From positions 22,966,449-23,030,448 of the forward strand of contig NC_037590.1 of the NCBI RefSeq assembly GCF_003073045.1: a stretch of DNA of 64,000 nucleotides, in the 5' to 3' direction. The notes below the pieces were generated by a model. The model was not told the origin of the DNA. It was given only the letters and a program-made list of their open reading frames with translations, and ran no database searches. The position numbers and the translations under genes are program-made. Positions 33,235-47,400 of the stretch are shown here, piece after piece (position 1 is the first letter of the stretch; each line of letters starts with the position of its first letter). This DNA comes from Pomacea canaliculata (Eukaryota > Mollusca > Gastropoda > Architaenioglossa > Ampullariidae).

Positions 33235-34853
33235 GTAATATTTTGTCTTCTTTCTCTCTCAGTATCGTCATCTTTGTCAAATTTTTTAGTTTCACAGAGA
33301 ACTTGATGGCTTTTCCCACGTTTTTTTACGAGTCGTTGGTCATATTGTGTATATACATGTGTGTGTGTGTGAAACTTAAAGAGAGACCTTAAGCAGATTT
33401 CTTTTCAATAAGACAAAGATCCATTCTTTGAACAGGAACCAAATGTAACAGCTGTTTGAGGAAAATAAGACAAAATGTCTCAAAATTCACGCGTTTTAAC
33501 AGTGTAACCCTCTGCCTTAAACAAATAAAATTAAATATACTACACGTATCATGATTGAAAAAATCTATTTACCCAATAAAAACAGGGCCTGTTCGCTGAC
33601 ATTAGTATTGTTATAACACATTTTTAAACCTTGATCTTTTAGTTTTGTAAACGAGTTGAACTTTTTGGCCTTATGTATGTGGTTAAAGTGAATAATTCGT
33701 GTTTAGCACAAGGTGATTATGAATTCATTCACCGTGAAGCACTCGGGACCACGTATATTTGCCACAAAAATATTTTGTAGCAACGCTCAGTTTAACTGTT
33801 TTGTTATTAAAGCAGTTATACCACTAAGGTTAAGCCTTAAGTCATACCTGTATCGGCTTTTTTTTTTTACATAGCTATGTAACTTTAGCATTACCAAGGT
33901 AATATTAGAAACGTAGATCATTAAACACTAAAGAAGTTTTTATGTTTAAAACAGGTTCCATTCGCTGAGCGTTTGTGTGTGCTTAAAAGCATGACAAAAT
34001 TGTAATAAACATCTTTCGAAATACTCTATTGTGTCGGTCGGAGGTAACTTATTTTCCTATAATAATAATAATAAGATATTGTCATTTAAGTATAGTTTTA
34101 ATTAAATTCTTATGAAGAAATAAATTTTCATTTAGCAGCCCCTTTTTACATTGATGTGATGTTTCTTTAATTTCTTGATCATAAAGCATCGCGCAAGAAG
34201 GTGGGATAAGTAGTTTCTTAGCTACTTCACTTTGCTGCACTCTGTAACCCTGTGACATTGCACGCTCCACTGCACGTGAGACTGTCGGGGAGTCATTAGT
34301 AGCTCGGGCTAATGACCGTCGCCGCTCAGTCTGAACAGCCAATAGGAAGCGTTGACCTCTACCTTTCTCTTGACACGGCGAACCACTTACAACTCACTGC
34401 TGGATGAGCTGCTACTAAGCTATAAATCCTCTTACTTTTAATGTAGTTGTAGAGCAGTAAAATCACGACTGGCTATACAGAATGTACACATCTGTTGTTG
34501 CGCCGTGAGATCGAGAGCTTTTCCTTAAAAAAAAAATTGTATTGCTGCGTTATTTGACATTACATTTTTTTTCTTTCTGTGTTCTAACTGGTGCAAGGCT
34601 ACAGACTGTTTCAATTACACTGTGATATTTACTCCTTGGTGATGGCTTTTCTAGCCCGACAATAACCTTTTCATCATTCATCCTTAATTTTTTTTTCTGT
34701 TTGTAGCCACCCAGACCACATAAAACCCGACATTCTTTCAAGAGTTATGCTCGCTTAGCAACAATTTGCATTCATTTGTGCAAACTGAGCTTACAAAGGT
34801 AAGTCACAGGGTCACAGTTTGCCAGCTTGTGCCATAAATACATAGACATGGGC

Positions 34854-34954
34854 ATGCGCGCGCGCACGCACGCACGCACGCACGCACGCACACACGCACG
34901 CACGCACGCACGCACGCACGCACACACACACGCACGCACACACGCACGCATATA
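34854..34954. repeat. GCAC/CACA microsatellite
   Basis: About 100 bases of cgca/caca units (gcgcgcacgcacgcacgcac...), giving a spurious minus-strand frame of Ala-Cys-Val-Arg repeats. Alternating purine/pyrimidine sequence of this kind can adopt Z-DNA. Confidence 0.95.
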
Positions 34955-35048
34955 CGTTAGTAGCAAAGGGGTTAATTAATGAAAGACAACATTTTAGTGT
35001 TTTATTTCAATGTAATACTCTAGATGCGCTTTTAATAAAGAGAGGGGC

Positions 35049-35056
35049 TATATAAG
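35049..35056 (+). promoter_or_regulatory. TATA-like box upstream of the CNBD2-like exons
   Basis: tatataag in a GC-rich setting (gaggggctatataagacggt), about 410 bases before the first recognised exon. The next ATG (35149) has no in-frame link to that exon, so this is at best a candidate promoter. Confidence 0.25.
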
Positions 35057-35462
35057 ACGGTACAACAGCTTGCAGCCGCAGCAAAGCACTACACAAGGGT
35101 TTCTACTCACTCAGGAAAGGGAGCCAACTCTTGTACACTAACGTGTACACATGCGGGCAGGTAGCTGGACGCACTCACTCATACTCATGCTTGCACACAC
35201 AAACTTCACGTCATATAGATATACACTAGCATTCTGTACTAACGGGAAAATAAACGTAGAACTACTGACTACAGACATTATTGTTAAGAAAAACGAAGGA
35301 GCATAAATTAATGAACGAAGAAAGAAAGGATCGTGAAAGTTGAGCTAAACATAAAGAGAAGATGCATGAAATGGCAAGTTAAAAAATAAATTAACAGTAT
35401 TATGTCGTCTATTGATGACCAACGTGTGATGTAGAGACTGATGTGACAGTTCTTCATTTCAG

Positions 35463-38400
35463 CGTGCAAGGCGCGCGTGACGAGTTTCTCTCCGTCCTTC
35501 AAGTTCTCGATGACTTCGGCTCCACCATCGACAAGCAGGGGCCCTTCTTTGATCAGGCTGATTATCGAGCAAACACACAGGTAATATATTAATCCATCGT
35601 GTTTATATGGTAATTCCACTCTCTCTCAGAACACAAAACACAATACACGTACGTTAATATCTATTGATATTAAAAACTTTCTCCCATTTTGTAACTTCCT
35701 CGTAAAACGTGTTTAAAAAGTCTGATAAGAATGCAAAAAATAAACAATATAACGAAAAGCATATATCTTTTATAGCTTTATGGTTTGTTCTTGCGGCATC
35801 AAAGAATGCAAAACAGGTTCCTAGGACTTGAAAGGAGTTGCTTCCCATTAGCTACAAAACTTTCTGAAAGCATAACTGTGATTTCTCCTCTCTGTGTGTA
35901 TCTGAGAGATAGAGAGAGTTTGAAGGGGTCTGGAGTGAGAGAGAAAAAGATTTCTTCGCTCCAATGAATGTTCAGTGATAGGCAATTTCACGCTGTCGTT
36001 AATACCGTGTACGCCATCACCAGGAGCGTCTGGCACACGAGGCGAAGAGGATACTGCAGATGGAACCGAAAACAAGGACAGAGAGAGAAATCAGATACGT
36101 GAGTATACATCCGAGGTGGGCAAAGGGAATAACCGGTCATACAGACGGTTGTGGAGAAAAGACCTCCCATAAATCACATTCATGTGAATCACGCACTTAG
36201 CTACGGTGACAGCAACCAGTCGACTGCCAACCTTGGGAAACAGGAACAAGATGGCTGAATGCAAAGTGATGCTGGCAACATGAGTGGTGCCATCTGGATC
36301 CGTGATAACGCACAACATGAAACATCAATTCCATCGTTGAGACACCGCGAACCATTTGAGATTGTGATGATTTAATATGAAGCTAATATATATTTTATAA
36401 ATATATACGAAAACAAGATATATATATATATGAATGTGTGTGCGCGCGCTTGTGCTCACAAAATTCAAGTATCATATTGTTTTGTAGTTAGAATTCACTG
36501 ATCGACATGTCTTTTTAAACAGCTGCTGATTGTTCTGAGAAACATTCCAGCCTTCGCTGAGTACCCGATGCAGATGCAGTGGAAGCTGTGTCAGGTTGGC
36601 TGGTACGAGAGGTGAGCGAACTTAACATTAGACATCACAGCACCAAGTGCCTGTCCTCACAGTTTTATTGGGTTTCATCTGCAATGTAACGCATTCTATC
36701 CTCTATTTGTTCGAATGTAGCAGCATAGTGAGGTAAAAGGACTAGTGGCATGCAATATTTTTCTTTATGATTTTTTAAAACTCAGTTCGTCACTATTTCC
36801 CTAAATCTGGATAAATACTCGTATTTTGTTCTTTATATACACATAAATCTACAGACTTGCTTTAGAAAGAGGAATGCTTCATTGTAAACAGCCATTTTAA
36901 AATCCACAACATTGTATAGCCGACATAAAGCGTTTTGAAATTCAAGCGTAGCTAATAAACATCCCAAATTGTTTTGCTGCAAAGACTATAAACGTGATTA
37001 ATGATCCATACTCGAAAATTTCACTGAAGCATAAGCAGATTTGCCTCGATGGTTGAAACGAATGAAGCCAGCATCATTTTTTTTTTCTCTTCCACCAGCT
37101 ACGAGCCGAGAAGGGCCATTATCCGGGAAGGACATCCCCCACACTCCTTCTACTTCATCCTGTCTGGATCTGGTGAGCGACCAAAGTGTCCGTGTCACAG
37201 ATTCAATTTTCCTGCCAGTTTAACTGCTAAAAAAAAAAAAAAGAAAGCTTTTATCATTTTATAATACACCACACTCTTCATACACCCACCTCCTGTCCTC
37301 CCACGTCCATACTCTGGGTTGTCCTGCAAGACAGGTCTTTCCATGTCTTGGCTAGTTAGTTGAAATTTTCTTGACGCAAAATTGCCTTCGACGAATTTTA
37401 TCGAGAAACTACCTCCCGGCCACAAAATCTGTTAAAGAAGCTAAAATCCATAACGACATGCAATGTTCTTTGCAAGACGGCGCTTGATGAAGTTCCTTGG
37501 TGAAATAAAAAACAAACCAACTAGTTATAGCCGACACCATTTGCAATCCCGGAGGATTTTTGACATATAAATCGACAGGCGAAAGGCGGATATGATTTTG
37601 TTACCAGTGGAATGACAAGAAGAAAATGGAAACGTACTTCTACTGATAAAAGCTTTTTATGTTTGCAAATCTTCGAAATGATGACGAGTTTTGAAGAAAA
37701 GAAGTGTTATAACTTGTTTTGAAGTTAAGAAGGATGAGACTGGTGTGGCTCTTGTTACATAGTTTCACGTGAACACACCTCATTTCTTTGGCTCGAGTCT
37801 AGTTCAGGTTCTCTTATTTGAGTAGACAAGCAATGGATGTTTTAGATGTCATTTCTTCCCAGGAGTAGACCAGACCAGACCAGTGACTTGTTTTAATGAA
37901 TTTTTCCGAAGAAGCATTATTTGATGGATAACGACAAAGCCTTTCCCGCAGTTTTTTCAGATTTCCTGATTTCTCCGTTTGTCACGAAAGAAACAACAAA
38001 TTGTTTTTTGCTGATATAGGCTTCTCCTCATTCCGTGATCAGAAATTTGGAAGAAGTTTGACGGACGCAGGCCATAGATGATGGACTGGGTTTGCCCATT
38101 GGTTATCTTTGTTACATATCTGGGTAGAAGGTGTGAGGGATTGAAAGCGGGTACAATCTTCTCAAACGCTGGAGGTAGGAGGAGACAGAGCACGTACAAG
38201 TAGAGTGTGAGAACTTCGAGTCATTTAAATAAACCCTTTTGTGTGACAAGCAGTTCTTTGTGTAAACAAACAAGTAAGAAACAAGTTGTAAAGACTAAAT
38301 CAAGTACACAGTTATTTTCAGGTATATATGTTGCGGTCATTAGAAGACACAAATCCCCCAAATCGGAGCGAACAATACGGTATGTACAACTAACTCAGAT

Positions 38401-41400
38401 ACATCACCCGGGTTTCAGGCAGAGGTCAAAGCTCACTTTCTGCAACATCAGAAATATGAGCTGCCTGTTTAGCAACGCCTCGTTAGTACAGGTTCTAAGT
38501 TCTGGCATTGGCTGCAGCTTTCAATGACAGTAAAAGAGTTTAGATCGATATTCTTTGAGATTCCATCACCACTCAAAAAAAACAAACAAAAAACAAAAAA
38601 AAAAAAAAACAAAAAAACAAACAAAAAACCCCCCAGCAAAACAACAAAAAACAAACAAACAAAAAACCCCTACAAATTCAAACGCATGTTTATGACAAAT
38701 TAACGACAGAGCTACCCTCTATTAATCTGCCAACAACTTTGAGCTTAATTTCAAGTCTGGATCTGGTTTGACTTTAAAATCGTCCAGCTCCCTACTCTTC
38801 CATGCCACCCTGCAAGTTGATCCTCAAGAAAAAAAGTGTAGATAACATTTCTGAGCACGAAAGCTCTTTTTTGTTTTCTTTATTATCCTGCCAGTCTTCG
38901 TGACAGAAAACCTTTTCGATTTCACCAAGAATAGAGAAGAAATTTGAGTGGTGTAAAACTGTAGGTCCAGGTACACAGTGTTGTCCATAGGAATGGGAAT
39001 CCCATGGGAATCCCATGGGAAACGTCCCATGGGATGGGATGGGACGGGACAGCACACACTTGTATTTCCCATGGTAGTCGATACTTGATATTGCAAAATA
39101 AATTTACTGTTATTTCATTCATCAAGGATTTAAATCTTTCCTCTGAATCATCTATTGTATGTGAAGTAGCAGGAATTATAGAACAAAAGCCGAAAAGTGG
39201 TTTTCAGTGTTGTCCATAGGATTGTTAATCCCATGGGAAACGTCCCGTGGGATGGGACGGGATGGGACAGGCATAAATTGCCATGGGACGGGATGGGACG
39301 GGATAGAAAAATATGTCCCATGGACAACCCTGCAGGTACATCACAAGTTTCAACACATCAGGGTCTCGGATCCTGTAAATAAAAAATAAAAAAAAAATAA
39401 ACCCCAAACAAATAGATTGAATTGCTGTGTGGATATATTAGGCCAAATACCCAAACAGCAGGAGAGAAAATACATGCGGGTGACCATGATGGCCAAGCAA
39501 GGGGAGGTTGAGAAGAATATATTTATGTCATTCCAGTTTTCTGGCTCCGGTATGACAACTTCATGATATTGATAATTAAAAACTCTGGAGCACAAGGAAA
39601 CATTAGAATGTTTTAGTTTTAGGTTTATAGGTGGCTCTGCATATACTACCTAATCCTAATCCATCTGTCATTGATGACAGACTTAAAATTGCTTCAAAAT
39701 GTGTGGCTAGAAGTTGAACAGGGTAGAGGCTGAATACTACCCAAGAACAAGAAAGTTTCAATTTAGCCTTCACTAAACTTCAGGACCTGGAGGCGTTCAG
39801 TTCTCGTGTTCCTCGTCACACGACAAACATCACGATCAGCCATCCACCATATCGATATTTTCCGATCACCGTTCAGCGCGGGGTGATTGTTCTCGGCCTG
39901 AGGCAGTGGACCTCGCAACTGTAATCTTTCTCAACCTCCCCGCTCAGCACCCAGCCCCCTGCCTTAGCAACTAACACTGATGCAGCGAGGGATAAATTGC
40001 ATTCGGTCTTATAAACATCCAAAGCATTCGATATTTATCAAAGGTTATCTCCTTTTCTCGTCAGCCTTGATGTCTCGTGCAAGAAAGCGAAGATCATAAT
40101 GCGCTGGTTCACCTGCAAAAACAGAACACGTGACATAGAAAAGGAAAGGCGTTACCATGCAATGAGCCTTCATCGGTTCACACTTTCTCCATCTGGCCGG
40201 AAAACACGAATGAGATGATGATGACGATGACGACGACGAAGACGATAATCTTTCTCTTACAGGCAAATCATTTCGTTATTTCTGTGCTTACTTATAATGA
40301 GATATTTATAACTGACTAGCCGAGATTTGTTTGGATGACCAAAAGGTAACCAGGATATGACGAATTGTTTGTTTCTAGTGCTGGTGACAGAGTTTGAGGC
40401 TGGCACCACACGGACACTGGTGAAACTGGAACGAGGCATGTCGTTTGGAGTAAGTGGTTGTCGTTTGGAGTAAGTAGTTATCGTGTGGCGTGAATATGGC
40501 ATATGAATGTCTGGAGTCCTCCAGGACCTATGTGAATGCACGTTATAGGAGAAAAGCACATTTGTTATAAGAACATAAACAAGAAGTGAAAAACCCTGTA
40601 TTTATTTGTCATTATAAATGTAGCTAGAGCAATCTGTCGGAGAATTCTGTTTTCTATATCCGCTTGTGCATGGGTTTGGGGTGTTTTAACAAATTCGTGG
40701 TCTGTAGAGTCTCACAACTTCCTAGCAATGTTCAGTCTCTCTCTCTGTGTTTCTCTGTGACTGGGTGTGTTTGGGTTTATGTGCGCGTGCGCTTGTGTGT
40801 ATTTGACCTTGATGACCCCCATTTTATTATTATTTTGTGTGTGTGTGTGCATAAACAGTAACAACTTACCCTCGTTTCGTGATAACGGTCCGTCGAGCAT
40901 GGATTATACAGAGGGTCGCAAGGACTGGGTTTCAATCATGGCTGCTCGCGAGAAATCTCACAAGCACACTGACGTCACTCACTCACCGTGTTAATTAATC
41001 TGCTGTAATTTGAGAAATGTAGAGGTAAAGGTCACACAGCGCAGCAGATTAGCATTGTGCAGGCAATGTACTTGAACCCTCAGCTACTTTCTTTCAGGCT
41101 CTTTCAGTGAACAGGGCATTATAAATAGAGCGAAAATGCCCAACGGGTGGGCACGTGTATCTGCACACCCTTGCTGTATCTCTCGATGTGCCGCTCTCAC
41201 GTGTATCAAACGACAACAAACACTATAACTTTAAAAAACATATTTTCGATTTTGTTTGTGTAGTGCGACACCGACAGTGAAAGCGTCTTTTATCCATAGA
41301 CTGAGTTTGAATATTTAAAAAAAGCAAATCACAAACCGTCCATTAACAGTGCTGTTCAGGTCAGTATATATTTACCAGCAGAGGTTTGGCTAGATATTCT

Positions 41401-44400
41401 CATATCACAAGTCCTCAAAACATGAGTGCTACGGGGACAGTGCAGTTTCTGTGTATTCAATTAGTCCCAGTCGTGTTTGTCGACTTGCGAAAAGCTTTTG
41501 ACACGAGACACCGGCTGTTCTGTTTAGCCACTAGACTCTAGGAATGAATATACTCACATTTACTTTTCAAAGGCAGCCGTCAAAAGGAAACAAACCCTTT
41601 CAAGTACCAAGTGCTTTGGTACTGACAAAGCCAGCACTTAACTGTCGACAGCCCTGTTGGAGGTCGTCCAAGCGGATGAATGGTCTTCAAAAGAACTGAG
41701 GACTAAGGCTGCGAAAGGGCGCGTCACACACTTAAACAAACAGCGATACCATAAACAAAGAAAAAGTGGAATATCCGACACTTCTCATGATTTATCTTAT
41801 ATACTTTTGGTAAGGTATGAGAAAACATTCCTCATTTTATATCAAACTCATAAAGTTATATGCTTTCTGCCTTGCGAACATACATGTGGATGGAAAGTGT
41901 GTGTAGGATGGCGTCGGTAGGTAAACAGTCATCTTTGTTCGTGTGTCCTTTCGTACGGATACTTGTGTGTGTGTGAGCAATAGTGGTGAAAATAATGTTG
42001 AAATCTGGGGCTTCATTGGTTAGTTTCATGAATAAACCGACGGAGGCAGGCGATTAATTTTTTGTTCATAAATTCCGGTTGGTCAATAGGTCTTTCGAAC
42101 AGTACGACATATTCTTCATCATCTCTGTGCTTCAGGAGCTCGCTGTGATCACTGGTAGCAGACGACAAGCCACTGTCAGCACCAGGTCGGACGTGGAGCT
42201 GCTGTGTATATCGACACTGGTAAGCACTCACCAACTACACTCAACGCCGAAAGAAAAGAAAAGAAAAAAAAAAGAAAAAAAGTTCCGTCGTTTGTGTCCT
42301 CAACACAGAGAGAGCGAGACGACATTCTTCTCTCAACACTTTCCCCGTGGCACGCTTGTCTTCCCTCGACAAACTTTTATTTTTTAGATTGTTGAGAGTC
42401 GTTTGTGTTTGTGGATATAAGAGACTTGACTTGCTTGTGTCAGTAAAAAAATTTTGCAAAGGATTATTTTCCTACAGACTTGTGTGTGCTTCTGTCTGCA
42501 CAGGATTTCGAAGATATATTTATGGCGGGAGGACTCAAGACGATCATGGATCCGGACCATAAATCATTCCTAAGGTAACTGTTGCCCCTTGGTTTCTTAT
42601 CTTGTAGTTCCCCCTTTATTTCCTGATGTAACAGTCATTGCATATCTTTTTTTATGACTGTCGTCTTTCTCTCTGTGATTGTCCAAGTAAAACTCAGTTT
42701 CTTCATCCCATCAGTGTGAAGACGAGTGAATATTCCAGCTCCGTTGTTTTCAAACTTTGAACTTTAATTTAAACTTTAACTCAGCGGTTCTCAACCTGTG
42801 GGGCGCGACCCCCTGGGGGGTCGCGACGTGCCTACAAGGGGGTCGCGAAGGTGGTCCTTTTTTAAAAGTTTCTTATACCGGTATTACTGAAATTAGCTTA
42901 GATTGTGACCATGAGTGGTGAGGGCGATCAAACTCCAAATCTCTTCTCCCTATTCAAGTACACTGTCTCGGCAATGCAGTGACTTCTCACTTCCAAAACT
43001 CAAAACACAATCCCCCTGTCAAACAATTAAGCCTTGATCAGGTGAAGAATGTAATTATTGCCCATGTAAACGGACTGCAAGAAAGGTTTCAGCATTATTT
43101 CGCTGAAATTGATGTGACTAAATACGATTGGATTCGTAATCCATTTCTGGCTGATCCTAGCACAAGCGGTTGTCCACGGAAGAAGAGCAGCTCATCGACC
43201 TTTCGAGTGACCAATCCTGAAAATGGTCTTCCAAACAACACCAGTGCCAACATTCTGGATTAGCGTCAACGGTGCTTTCTGAGAAAGCAATGAAAGTTCT
43301 TCTGCCATTTTCAACTTCGTATATGTGTGAGCAAGGATTTTCAGCATTGGCAGCACTGAAGTCGAAATACAGAAATCGTGTGGACGCAGAGGCTGAGCAG
43401 TGAATAGCAGTGGGTACGAACATCGCACACAGGTTCGCTTCTCTATGCAACAGCAAGCAGGCTCAACCTTCTCATTAATCAAAGTCAGTGTCCAATAAAA
43501 TAATATTTATTAGCACCACAGAATTTGCTTTAGTAAAATTTCATTAACAGTTATACTTCTTGCAGATACGAACTTTGTTCTTCCGTTGTTGATTTCTACG
43601 ACGCGGCGTTCGAGGTTAACTAAGACTTCTTCCCCCCCCCCCCGCTCTTCCACCGACCTAGCTGGCTAAGGGGGGTCGCGGACGTACCGGTGTTCGTCAG
43701 GGGGGTCGCCACAAGTAAAAGGTTGAGAACCGCTGCTTTAACTGATCAGTGATAACCTGTGAGCAACGGTTAGCTGTCGGAGGCAGCAAGGGAGTTGGGA
43801 TTATCATGTATCATGGCGTGCCCACAAGCACCATTTTGTTTTTACAATATAAACGCCGGAGGATATTATATTTATTGTAGAGCAATTGTCTTGTCTAGCA
43901 TACCTCTACTGTTGCCACATTTGTGGTTATATTCACACACTAGCAAATCGAGAAAGTAAAATAAAATATCAACTGCATCGCAAGCAATGATAGAAAGGGC
44001 AAAGACTGATGATATATTCTAACCGTAAAAATAGTTTTAAAAAGTCAAATCACAACCTTACCAAAGTCAACATGTTAAATGATGGATAGGGTTATAAGGA
44101 CAGATATCGATGACACGGAATATCAGGTTTCTCTGTTGATTACTAAAAAAAAAAAAAAAAAACAAGTTTCCCTGTCCACGATTGTAGTGATGTGGCCCGC
44201 CGGGCGGGATGTCCCTCCAGTGGCCTCTTCGCCTCTCAGATGGCCGTTCATGCTTGTCACAGACCTGACCGGCGCCGAGAAAGCAATCCATTAAGGTGAG
44301 CGCTTTCCCGTGTTGACAGGTCGTAGATTTTGTAGCACCAGTCTTTCTTGTAAGAAGACAATTTTAAGGCCTGACAATGAAGTCTTGTCCACAGAGACTT

Positions 44401-47400
44401 CAGACCTGTAGCAGAGAGGTTTTATTTATGTTTACAGCACGAGTAGGCATCACCGCTCCGACACACAACACCGTCTCTCAGGTATAAAAAAAATAATTCG
44501 ATCTGATGTGACATCGGATGTGCAGAGTTTGATAATCCAATGTAACTTTCAAGTTTGAGAATCTGACAGGCTGGTAAAGCTGGACGAGTGCCTTTTGGGA
44601 ATAGTAGATGTGATCGTGACAAGGATGAACCCTTGTTGATGTTGATGCAACATATAAGTGTCTCTTTTTATTTTATGTAAGGTTCATTGACTCCTCGGAC
44701 GGTGCCTAATCTCCTAAACGCATGAACACGAATATATTCACATTTGAGTCTTGTTCGTTTTGACAAAATAAAAGCTCAGCATGAGAGTAGTCTCAGAAAT
44801 TGCTCGGGCATGCTGACATACAAGGGAGGGGTGCACGAAGAAGTGTGCCACATTGCATGCTGCGCTCGCCGGGAACTGTTTCAGACCGTAATGTCTGACA
44901 ATGTCTAATAAAAATACATCACACCGACACTGGATTAAATGCCGAAAAAAAAAAATCTCTCATTCCTAGTCGCATCGTGCCGAAGAGAGCAACAGAGGGA
45001 GAAAAAAAAATCAACTTCATTCGCTGGCCTGATCGTTCAGGTTTTTGTCGTTTAAATTAGTGTTTTCCACCGACAGTGCTCGTCGTAAACTGGCATGACA
45101 AGGCCGAGGTGGCATTTAGTAAACATGGACATCTGCCACGACACGCAAAATGGCCGCCGCACGCGTTGCAGCAGTAATTGCGGTCGTTGTAGTTGCAGCC
45201 GCGTGCAGGTACGAAAGGTGGGAGACGTCAGGGTGGGGGGTGCGGGAGGGAGCAGGAGGAAGTGGTTGGGGGTGGGTTGGAAGAGGGAGGAGTCGGAATG
45301 GGGGGAGAGGTCGGTGCCTTTCAACGGCTTTAGAAGTCACCCATAACAGTGCCACTGCACTGATTTACTGTCCCTCGTCTGCACAGGTTTGTCGCCCCAC
45401 CCTGGTGCACAGGTTTGTCGTTCACCTCCACTGCGATTATATGGTCCTTCCCCCACCCGCCAAAAGCACAGGGTGGCCGGACGTGTAAAGTTAAAGACTA
45501 GCTTGTCACCAACACAATGAGACTCCTTAAGGTTTCGAGGTCCACTCTTATCTCGGGGCGCACGGGCTTTTCTCTACACGTGCCACCTCGAGTGGCAGTC
45601 GGGTGGGGAAGTGGAGAGCAATGGTCGCCAAGAGGAGAATTCACCCCATACAGGGCTCAAGTGTCCAAAGAATCAATCAAATAATCAAAAATGTAAATGG
45701 CAAATAAAAGACTAAAAGAACAGGTGAACAATTGCTGGTTTAGTGCTTGGATGGTTTAAAAAAGATTTTTCCAGATGTTCTAAGCCGCTGCCTCGTGCAT
45801 AATTTTCAAACAACCAACCATGTAGTGTTGTCTTAGTGAGGTCAAGATGTCATTAACAGTGATTAATAACTCTGACTGGTTAAAAGTTATGGACGCCTGT
45901 ATGAATTCCCTCTTGGTGCCTCATAGCTAGATACAGAATGCGGATAACGAGAGAATCGAACTCTCTGTTCAACACAATCTCACCTTCTCAGTCACGTCTA
46001 TCTCCCGGAACCCTCAAGAAACATTTGTGCCAGCCATTTTCCATTGCCACCACAACCCCATCCACCCCATAACTTCAAGAACTGAAGACCGCTTTCTTCG
46101 ACGTTTTCACTGAGGGATGAAGAACGATAAGCCCGAAGTTTGCAAGAAAATAATAAATGAAAGCTGCTACAGTCAGTGATACGCACGGCGGCACCAGAAA
46201 CAAATACTAGATTAACTAGTTTTATTCATAAATAAGTGACAACAAACGCCGACAACTGTTCACGAGTGAGATGTAAGAGTGAAATAATAACACAAACTGC
46301 TGTGGGAGGGGTTGTGAGTTTCGACCATTAAATTATATGCAAGAGGGTCGGTGGGGTGTCACATTATGAGGTCACGCTGAGGTGACACCTTTATCGGCGT
46401 TCTTGCTCCTGCAGGTGCCAATGCACTTTTTGTTCCAGAAACAGCTTGTATAAGGTAAACATGTGAACCGTTTTGCACTTCAGTGAGAGGCAGTGCTACA
46501 CGGCCTGTTCGGCAGATATTCAAGCGCTCACACACACACACACACATATTAGCCTGATAGCGCCATTCAAACGTCTGTAGATAAGATTACTGCAGAACCG
46601 ATCACTCGCGATCAAGAATGGGGCACAGAGATATGTGTGATAGGTTGTACAGAAGTAAGTGTTGAGGTATTTGAATAGAAATGCCGATCGGACTGTTCAG
46701 AAGTCGTTAACGACGAGCTGGTCATAACATGAAAAAACTGAACAGAAAAAAATGTATAAAACGGCTTCTTTAACAAATACTTCTCAGCTACAAAGTCTGC
46801 AGTCGTACAAGGACCTGAATCGTAAAGGATTAAATATTACAATGGCTAAGTGCACTAATGCTGTCATGGTATTCAAAGATGCCACAAGGGTGAGGAAGGG
46901 GAAGAACATGGCCTCACGCATATTGAAGCGTTTCCCCACCTTCCTTAATCAAAACCACCCGAGTATAAATCGTTGGTTTATTTAGTAGGAAAGTGCTTCA
47001 ACCATGAGGTGATTTCGGGCTATGGCGGGAGAGGGAGGAAGAGGTGATCGAATTAACCGGAGAAAGTCTCCGACGTCCAGCCCTTGAAGACAGGTGTCAC
47101 CTACAGTGTCCCGAGATGAGATCTGATCCCTGAGTTTCTCACTGCAGCGGTGACAAACGAGGGTTTTAACCACTGCACTACCGGGTGCCCCTCCACCCGA
47201 ACACAGCCACCCGCCTGTAGACATACGCCGCCTGCTGGAACCCTCGGGTGTTGCCGTGACTGCGAGCGGCGAGTGGCGCACCACTGCTGACCTCTTCACG
47301 CCGGTTACGCCAGTGTGGCGTCGCGTTGCCCGGATGTGTGAGCGGTAATCGCGTCACGTCACTGCACTGCCACCGTTAGGACATTCGCGTGCACCTGGGG

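Larger units (their letters stand above)
29054..35462. other. Gene-poor stretch upstream of the CNBD2-like exons
   Basis: No confident exon was found. It must contain the promoter and 5' exon(s) of the CNBD2-like gene, because the first recognised exon (35463) starts inside a codon and has no start. Listed separately are a degenerate minisatellite (32790-33000), a CRE palindrome (32196), a weak exon candidate (33129-33234), a microsatellite (34854-34954) and a TATA-like site (35049). Confidence 0.6.

Noticed and set aside
34772..34966. Minus-strand frame of Ala-Cys-Val-Arg repeats
   Set aside because: Translation of the gcac/caca microsatellite.
35049..35159. First exon from the TATA-like box to the donor at 35159
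   Set aside because: The frame that would fit exon 35463 contains no ATG.
46390..46455. Possible extra CNBD2-like exon between exons 6 and 7 (tcctgcag to aaggtaaac)
   Set aside because: It would break the phase of the otherwise exact exon 6-7 junction.
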